Source: Neoconidiobolus thromboides FSU 785 (Eukaryota; Entomophthoromycota; Entomophthoromycetes; Entomophthorales; Neoconidiobolaceae). Taken from it: DNA of 64,000 bases. The stretch spans positions 124,001 through 188,000 of the forward strand of contig MU626264.1 in NCBI GenBank assembly GCA_025603075.1, given 5' to 3'. A model generated the notes under the pieces. The model was not told the DNA's origin and did not search any database. It saw only the letters and a program-made list of their open reading frames with translations. Position 1 is the stretch's first letter; each line of letters opens with the position of its first letter. Below are positions 57,064 to 64,000 of the stretch, piece by piece. The position numbers were made by a program, and so were the translations under genes.

Positions 57064-58554
57064 ATTGTAATTGAATTATAAAAGAAGGATGCAGACAATA
57101 TAATAAAATAGTAAATGTAAAGTGTAAAAATTAGTTTAAAAAATAAAAGAAATTAAGTATTTATATATAGTCTAATAATGATTATTTTTATTTTTATTTT
57201 AAGTATTCATTGTTAAAGGATGAAACTATGTAAATGGAGTATTTTGTTAAATTATATTAGTTATTTCTTAAGAAATACTTTAACTGCTAATAATCTTTAG
57301 TTTCATATAATTTAATTTTATCTTGGAATAAATCGATCTTACCAACGGAAATAGCACTTTTATTTGAAGCTAACATTTCAAGAATGGAAATTATTTATAA
57401 AGAGTTCATTTTATGTTTCTAATAAATAGTAAATGAAATACAAATTTTCATTTTTAATTAATATTAAAAATAGATTTTTTACTTTAATGATTAGTATTAA
57501 AGATAGGATAATAAATTATATACTATTACTAAATTACTTATCTATTTTTTTTAAGCTCTTGATTTCAAGTTTATTTTAAAAAAATTTCTGAGTTAAATCA
57601 GAACTTAAAAAACTACCTTTCATTTACTAAGGAACTGTAACAAAATTTGTTTTAAACTAATGAGTATTTTATTTTTCATAAAATAACCGTCATTTATTAA
57701 TAAGTCATTGTTACTTGTAGAAATAGTGGTAAAAAACTCTGATACCTTTATTTTTGAGAGTATAACAATTAATTCTATTTACAAAATAAAATAGTAGGCG
57801 GTTTAACAGCATAGTTGTATTTTGTTTTAACATATTTCGTTCTTCTGATTTTGTACTATATTGCTTATTTAGTAATAAATGTATTTAATACGATAAAGAG
57901 GATTTCTGGTATAGTAAAGACTACTTTTTATATGCTAATAATTGCTTTTAATAAATATTTAGGAATTAAAACAAAATGTTCTAAAGCTAAAAAAATAAAT
58001 TTAGTTGCCAGTAATGGTAATAAGTATATTGAAAAAATAGATGATAAATTGTAAAGCAATCTAAAAAACCTTTGACTAAGCTACCTGGTAAGAATAATAA
58101 ATTGTAATAGTAAAATCGAGTTAGGTTTTAAAAAAATAATGAGAAAAAACAAAATTGATGTTGTACCCAATTACCTGCTTCTTTTTTAAAAATCTTGGAT
58201 TATTTAAGAAAGTAGCTTATATAATAAGACTGTCTTTCATTATTGTGTCTGTTTTTTAATATTAGCTGGAAAAATGAAATAAATTTTAAAAATGACATAC
58301 TCAAATTGTCTCACTTTAAACTGTGGCCCTTCAAATTGAATCCCATTTTTTGATTTTATTTAATAATTTTGCTTAATAAATTAAGAATTTTAATACTTTT
58401 TAATAAATGAAACTGAAATGTTATAATTGTCATATATATCACATATTCATTTTAATATGATATAAAATGCTTTGTTTTCGATTATATAAAATTAAGCATT
58501 TGAATTCAACTGTTTACTAACAGGTAATTATAATCCCCAGCTTAATTCCATTAA
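57064..58554. other. Intergenic, nothing supported
   Basis: AT-rich. A frame at 57815-58054 begins with TTG and is not accepted. Confidence 0.5.
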
Positions 58555-58767
58555 TTAAGCAGTTGAACCCAGAATTATGATTGGCTTGAAAAGCAAAAAT
58601 GACAAGATTGTATATAAGACCAACCAATGGAATAAACCCATTGAATCAATAAAGTCCAAGGTTAGTACTTTAATTGGTTTAAAGTGCTGAGTCAAAATAA
58701 TAAAAGTTGCAATCATAAAATTTAGTATCTTAGAACCTTTTTTCAAATTTTTAACAAGAATCTTCAT
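58555..58767 (-). CDS. Possible small membrane protein, 70 aa
   Basis: Not recognised. Frame starting at ATG 58767 with a basic N-terminus (MKILVKNLKKGSKIL), a hydrophobic segment (NFMIATFIIL), a short loop with FKPIKVLTLDFIDSMG, and a second hydrophobic segment (FHWLVLYTILSFLLFKPIIIL). Two short membrane helices would fit a small ER or mitochondrial subunit. Its start would lie only 24 bp from the divergent zinc-finger gene start, so either they share a very compact promoter or the frame is accidental. In DNA this AT-rich a hydrophobic frame of this size can arise by chance. Confidence 0.35.
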   Translation of the reverse strand: MKILVKNLKKGSKILNFMIATFIILTQHFKPIKVLTLDFIDSMGLFHWLVLYTILSFLLFKPIIILGSTA

Positions 58768-58791
58768 CCAGAACCTTTTTAAAAAACAACA

Positions 58792-60321
58792 ATGACTATA
58801 GATTCAAGACAAGATTGTTATTTTTTCCTTGCTGATGGTTGTACCAAAGTAATTCGCTTAATTTATTCTTTTAATTAATATCTTATCTTTGTGTTAAAGG
58901 GCGCAATGTGTAGTTTTCGACACAATGAAGTATGTAAAACCAATAAAGTCCTTTGCCCTGACTGGTCTACCACTAAGATTTGCAAAACTGATAATTGCGA
59001 TAAACTACATTCTACTTTTCATGTTCCTAATCAACCAGTATGTTTTTATCTATCTATTATCTGCTACAATACTTATTTTATGTTGTAGGTAGCTCAAGCT
59101 TCCAAAGCAGAAATTCAATGTTATTGGGAACTCAACGGCGGTTGTTTGAAACCAACTTGTCCATTCAAACATTCCATGCCAAAAACAAGTGAGTGCATTT
59201 ATTAAAATATATTTAGACCTATGCTTATACAATAAAAAGTTATACCAAATGTCATTCCAAAACCAAGTGTTCGTTCAGTAGCTACTCAAGCTATTAATGC
59301 ACAAGTTGTATCGCCACCTCATGAATCCGATTCTGGTTCTGTTGATAATCAAGGTGAGGCTAAAAGTAACTTTTCAGGGTTACCTAATCCATATGCAAGA
59401 CCTTTTGTACCCAAACCTGGATTATCTAATTCGAAGAACAATGGTCACTCGGTCAACAACCAACAAAAGATATCACCAAAACAAAATGGAGGCCTTAGTT
59501 TTATGTCTAGTCAAAACGGGTTACTAAAACACGGTAACAACACCGCTCATTCCAATGGCACTTTAAGCTTTGTGCCTAAAAGCAATATGCAACCAGCTGC
59601 CAATGGCGGTCATGGTCAACATCAAAACAAGAACAACTTTAAAAATAAGTCTAATCAACAGAATAATCAACAACAACAACAAAATGGTAATACCAAAGAA
59701 ACAAACAAAAAAGCAAATCAACCACGTTCTATAAATGATCGTTTATCTAATTTTAATAATAAAGAAAATAATAACAACAAGAACAAGGAAAATAAAGCGA
59801 ATTCTCGTGCTATGGATAAGGTCAAGTCCTCTCCTCCTTCTAATACTAAGAAAGCTTCTGAAGAACAATTTAAAGATATCAAAGTAAAGTCTCTTGAGGA
59901 AATTTTAAAAGAAAAACGCCAAAGACAAGCTAAAGAAAATAATAAAGAAGGGTTTAATACCTCCAATTCTACTGGCTCTGTTTCACCACCAAAAATAAAT
60001 CAAGAAAATAAAAATAATCAATCAGGTAATGGAGTTAGCGATGTAAATACAAAAGATAATAAAAAAGAAAATGAAACTATTCCATTACCAGTTAGTTCCG
60101 CAAAGAATGAAAAGAGAGAAAGAAGTCCTTCACCAGCCAAAGAGCATACAATAAAGAAGAGTAAGGATGTGAATGGGGATGCCAAGTCAACCGATGAGAA
60201 TGCAATTATTGATGGGTTAGATTTAGAGTTTGAAGTTGATCAACTTGATTTTGATTTGGACCATGACCAAGATTTAGGGGAGTTAGATTTAGATGATTTG
60301 GATGTTGATTTTGGATTATAA
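58792..60321 (+). CDS. CCCH zinc-finger protein, ZC3H11A-like, 458 aa, four exons
   Basis: Probable RNA-binding protein in nuclear mRNA processing or export (role known for animal ZC3H11A). Exons: 58792-58848, 58900-59037, 59089-59188, 59240-60321; the joined frame is exactly 459 codons. Three N-terminal CCCH fingers: DCYFFLADGCTKGAMCSFRH (C-x8-C-x5-C-x3-H class, first spacer seven by eye), VLCPDWSTTKICKTDNCDKLH, and IQCYWELNGGCLKPTCPFKH. The spacing and the words QDCYFF, CSFRH, CYWE and CPFKH match ZC3H11A (DCYFF...CPFRH, CYWE). Then a long disordered region rich in N, Q, K and S, with EEILKEKRQRQAKE (a basic helix also present in the ZC3H11 family), and an acidic/hydrophobic C-terminus repeating the pattern LDxDxxD (VDQLDFDLDHDQDLGELDLD). 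Introns fall between and inside the fingers. Confidence 0.85.
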
Positions 60322-61243
60322 ATTTAAAAATCCAAAATTTCAAGTATTATTAAGGCAATTATTATTAGTAGAGTTCTATGGTTTCAACTACTTTTATAAA
60401 CACAATTACTTTTCTATAACTCTATTGTTTATGCCAACTCTTGTGCACTTTTATTTTAATAAATTTTAAATCTCAATTTGAACCGTAGTCCATGTGTCCA
60501 GGTTATGATGTCGGATTTGTAAAGAAATAATGATGATGATCTCACAGCCCAAAACTAATGATTTTTATTTATTTAGCTAGCTATTTTTATTTATTTTACT
60601 TTATTTTTTAATTATTTTTTGTATTTTATATTTTTCAATTTAGGTTTTAGTTTTTTATAATTAATAAAAAGTTTTTGATGTTCTTTTATGAGTTTTGTTT
60701 ATTTTGTCAAATTTTTTATGAGTTTTATATTGAATTATTGAATTTTATAATCTTTATTATGTTAAGATTAAGATAACATCGTTACATCCATAAAGGAGAT
60801 GTTTGAGTGTTTGGAAGCGATTTCTAGTAATTAGTAAAGATAACTAATATAACAAAAGAGTAACATCTATATTGGTAATGCTAATATAAACTTTTCTCCG
60901 AGCCACTTCAATAAAACTTTATCTTAAATAAGGCAATTATATCAATTTAATTTAATTTTATATATTAGAATGATAATGAAATAATTGAGATGAGATCAAT
61001 TTTCTAATTTTTAATTTTGATTAGTGAAATTAAACTATATCTTAATGTAATTTAAAAAAAACAGTCGGATTTAATTTATTAACACATTCTGATAATACTA
61101 AACTTAATTTGCAAATATTGCAACCAACAGTAGGATTCTTTATATGCCTAAACATAGAAATAAGTACAGTATCAATAAAACAACAATATAAAAAATTTAC
61201 ACTTGAGTGGCAGCAAAGTTAGATTACATTTGTAAAATTTACT
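60322..61243. other. Intergenic, 3' flank of the zinc-finger gene
   Basis: AT-rich, with TTTTATTTATTTT-type runs around 60570-60640. No gene. Confidence 0.5.
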
Positions 61244-61349
61244 ATATGAGGATGTATTTTTGTGTTTAAGAATTTTACTAACAAATTTTCTGCTTAAATA
61301 GTGCTTAAAAAATGGAAAAAATAATGAAGTCAAAAAAAACACTCCCATT
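61244..61349 (-). mobile_element. MITE copy (family A)
   Basis: Termini ATATGAGGATGT and ACACTCCCATTT. The frame is open on the minus strand from the terminal ATG through KHYLSRKFVSKILKHKN. Confidence 0.92.
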
Positions 61350-61374
61350 TCATGATCCTGTATATTATGTTAAA

Positions 61375-62570
61375 CTTCTGAATCTTCAGCAGCTCTCTTT
61401 AATGCTTTTTGGCCTTCTTTTTCAGTTATTCATTCAGATGGTAATAAAATTAAAACTCAATTAGCTTTGTAAATCTTTTTAATTTCATTAGTATACTTTC
61501 TATCGACATCATATTGTTCTACTTCGCAAATTTCAATATGTTTGCCATAATCTTAAAAATTCAAATATGGTTTCATGTAAATAGGCTTTGACTAAAAATT
61601 CATGTTAACATTATTTGTATCAGAAGTAAAATAAAGCTAGTTATTAAAAGTTGAATCTAATCTAATAAGTACCACAATCTTTTATAGGCTCATGAAAAAC
61701 CATTAATTTAGTATAACAAGCTTTACGATTAGAATAGCAACTTGGATCCTTTTCAATTCTCTTAATGACTTCAGTATAATGTTTAGCAGCTTCCAAAAAG
61801 TTACTCTTTGAATTTTTCTTTTTCTTTTTCTCTTGTTTGATTAACTAAATCTAGGTTATAATAAGCTTCCTTTTATTTAACCGATTAGCTTTTTCAGCCT
61901 GAAATTCTATGTTAATTCAACATCATTAAATTACTAACTATATTTTCTTCTTTGAGTCGGTAAGAATACCAGCAGTACAATACTCAGTAAGAGACATATT
62001 GAAATATTTGATAACCTTATCTAAATCATTCCTTTTTACATAAACATTACCAATACAATCAAAAACTCTAATAAAGGTTAAACACATAAATTTAAAATTA
62101 AATCCATAAACCTACTTTGCTATCAGTTTAAAGTCGGCACGATGTTCACGCCCAGTTTCAGCTGCCTGCTCATATACTTTAAACATTCATTGTATTCTTT
62201 TATTTCAAATAAAACAGCCACAAAATCATGTTAATCTCATACTTTTTAGCTGATATAGCAAAATTACCAGCTTTGTTAATAAGGATAGTAATATTAGTAT
62301 TTTCAAGTGCAAAAGTGTTATTGAGACAAGTTAAAACTTGACTAAAATTATGTTTTTATGAGCTTGAGATTCAACATCCTTTTCTTTAAAGGCCTCATTC
62401 TTTTCAATATTTTTTTAGTCAATTATTTAACTCCCTTAACTATTAGTTCTGGTTCTGGTTGCCTTTTTGGTCCTTCTTTTGGATCAGATAGGCTAGATGC
62501 TTCGTCTGCTTGATCAGCTACTGATGGTGGCACAAATGGATGTTAGTGCCTCCACCACTTATCATGACTT
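61375..62570 (-). pseudogene. Decayed Sti1/Hop co-chaperone gene
   Basis: Sti1/Hop bridges Hsp70 and Hsp90 through TPR domains. On the minus strand, recognisable pieces in order: DPKEGPKRQPEPEL (about 62490), a stop, AVLFEIKEYNECLK with shifted VYEQAAETGREHRADFKLIAK (62220-62115), an intron-like gap, then IGNVYVKRNDLDKVIKYFN and MSLTEYCTAGILTD (62080-61955), EAAKHYTEVIKRIEKDPSCY (61795-61735), SNRKACYTKLMVFHEPIKDC (61734-61675), DYGKHIEICEVEQYDVD (61545-61500). These match TPR2A ([32 protein letters not shown]) and TPR2B (MKHYTEAIKRNPKD..YSNRAACYTKL) of Hop. Multiple stops and frameshifts, and no intact start or DP2 domain seen, so non-functional. Confidence 0.82.
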
Positions 62571-62947
62571 TTATATCCATTAAACAAAACATAATATTCA
62601 TAATACGGGAATCATTCATATATATACTAAGTTGTATATTAATGTCAGAACTGGATAATATTGTATTAGAAACTATCATGACAATAAAAAAATACTTTTT
62701 GAGATAAAGATCTAGGATCCTGTATTTAATTAACTTATGAATAATTGGCTATATCTAATTTTATGCAAAAATAAACTTTAAAAACGACAAGCATCTAATT
62801 CAATACTTTGTTATTTTTCCAATATCTTGTTGCAGAATTGTGGGTAGTTAGAAACCAGCCAATAAAAATACATCAAAGTCATTATATAATCGTCACCATT
62901 TCATAGTCAGTATCTATCTTTTTGTACTTAAGTACTTGATATACCAA
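62571..62947. other. Intergenic between two pseudogenes
   Basis: Nothing recognised; may hold lost parts of either neighbour. Confidence 0.4.
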
Positions 62948-63824
62948 GCCACCTGTTGTCTAAATGGCGAAGAAGGTTTAAAAGGTTATACGATCTATAC
63001 AGGCCTCCAAACTGAGTAGCCAGATTTACAAGAAGAATACCGACTTCAATGCTATAAATCAACAGAATACTTTTGATATGCTTTACTCTATTTTACTTTC
63101 AAAAGGAGTTCTATTGAGCTATTTCCTCCTCCGAACTCTATCACCACAAACCAACTCCTTTTAATCCCAAGCCTTAATAATTTACTCAATAGCCCTTCAG
63201 TTTTTGAAGGTACAAATAATATCACTGGGATTTTTCATATCAACCCTACAAGAACCTTGACTACCAACCCACTGGAAATAGCCAAAAACCAATAGTACCT
63301 AAAAACTAGCCTCACAAACTAAAAGCCCCAACTATAAATTCTAGTAATAATAATAGAGTCTTAGTTGTAAATTCCGTTGAAAATGGTCAAAAAGTAATAT
63401 AGGGAAATTACCCGACAAACCAAAGCTACCTACCTTAGATAAAAACAATATATCTGAAGCTTTGCTCATAGCCTTTACCAGAAATCATCAACAGCCAACA
63501 TCATCCAAAAATTCTCATCATAAACCAAAACCTTTAATTTCAAATTGTAATAGCGCTATTGAAACCTTAGCTACTAACTCCACTAATAACGAGCAACATT
63601 CAACGATATCTAGAAAATAAAAAAAACAAACACATAACTAGTAAACATAAAACAAAAAGATTCTTTGAAAAAAACAAACTTATTGGAGTAAAATTGATGC
63701 TATTACGGCTAAAATTAATTGCAAAAAAGATATTTTAGAATATATAAATTATGTTATTGACACTTATAGAAAACTCAGTTCAAGAGTATCAAACTATATT
63801 GGTAATAAGATCTTAATTAACTAA
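62948..63824 (+). pseudogene. Decayed gene of unknown family
   Basis: Plus strand, less AT-rich than its surroundings. One frame from about 62948 to 63293 reads TCCLNGEEGLKGYTIYTGLQ, a TAG, PDLQEEYRLQCYKSTEYF, a TGA, then FTFKRSSIELFPPPNSITT and NNITGIFHINPTRTL to a TAG. After a shift, 63405-63620 reads KLPDKPKLPTLDKNNISEAL and RNHQQPTSSKNSHHKPKPL. A last helical piece WSKIDAITAKINCKKDILEY ends at 63824. Family unknown; the N-terminal piece looks like a folded domain and the rest like a disordered tail. It could instead be a real gene with missed introns, but the in-frame stops lie in otherwise smooth coding sequence, which favours decay. Confidence 0.45.
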
Positions 63825-64000
63825 TTTGTAAGAAATTCAAAAAATAGAATCATCAAAAAGCAAAATACTGGTAATGACAATAACACTGACAATAATAATA
63901 TCAATGATAATAATGTAGATGAAAATAATAATAGTATTATTTTTTGGTTATGTCTTCCATTTATCTTTTGGTCTTTTTTACCTTTGTTCTTTTTTTGTTG
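63825..64000. other. Window end, nothing supported
   Basis: Asn-coding AAT-rich sequence (about 63865-63940) that may belong to a gene continuing past the window. Confidence 0.3.

Noticed and set aside
57815-58054. 79-codon plus-strand frame
   Set aside because: Begins with TTG and has no ATG until near the middle; AT-rich composition.

Overview
This window looks like nuclear DNA of an early-diverging filamentous fungus, most likely Entomophthoromycotina and Conidiobolus-like. That placement is inference, from four things seen together: very AT-rich DNA, many introns of about 45-75 bp with GTAAG donors and TAG acceptors, Asn-rich proteins, and an animal-type chymotrypsin-like serine protease beside fungal families (CBM21 PP1 regulators, Pho85-type CDK, Spb4). 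The genetic code is standard. I found no rRNA, tRNA, virus or CRISPR array.

Layout. 0-13 kb: an F-box protein, a glia-maturation-factor homologue, a GPI-type wall protein, a secreted phosphodiesterase, then a Qc-SNARE and the Spb4 RNA helicase head to head. 14-23 kb: a DHA2 drug transporter, the wreck of an Ssh4/Ear1-like SPRY gene hit by three copies of a small transposon, an intact F-box gene and a DUF726 hydrolase. 23-30 kb is mostly gene graveyard (dead F-box copy, relics) with one small two-exon gene. 30-34 kb: Pho85/CDK5-type kinase, SDHAF2 and a serine protease, all on the minus strand. 36-43.5 kb: three paralogous CBM21 glycogen-targeting PP1 subunits. 43.5-49.5 kb is gene-poor and repeat-rich. 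49.5-60.3 kb: mitochondrial enoyl-CoA hydratase, epsin, a 1025-aa Asn-rich secreted protein and a ZC3H11A-like CCCH zinc-finger protein. 60.3-64 kb holds decayed genes, including a recognisable Sti1/Hop pseudogene.

The most striking structure is a dispersed element of about 105 bp with terminal inverted repeats ATATGGGGATGT. I count 21 full-length copies, one truncated copy and one solitary terminus in 64 kb. Copies are often paired 40-200 bp apart. Most carry one open frame of about 35 codons running from one terminus to the other, and their CpG sites vary as CG/CA/TG. No autonomous partner is visible.

Conserved housekeeping genes are intron-rich (up to ten introns). Lineage-specific genes (F-box, CBM21, Asn-rich secreted) are intronless. 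Functional links are loose: three glycogen/PP1 regulators, a Pho85-type kinase (in yeast it controls glycogen and phosphate) and a secreted phosphodiesterase with a CACGTG box in its promoter would fit a nutrient-storage theme, but this is inference.
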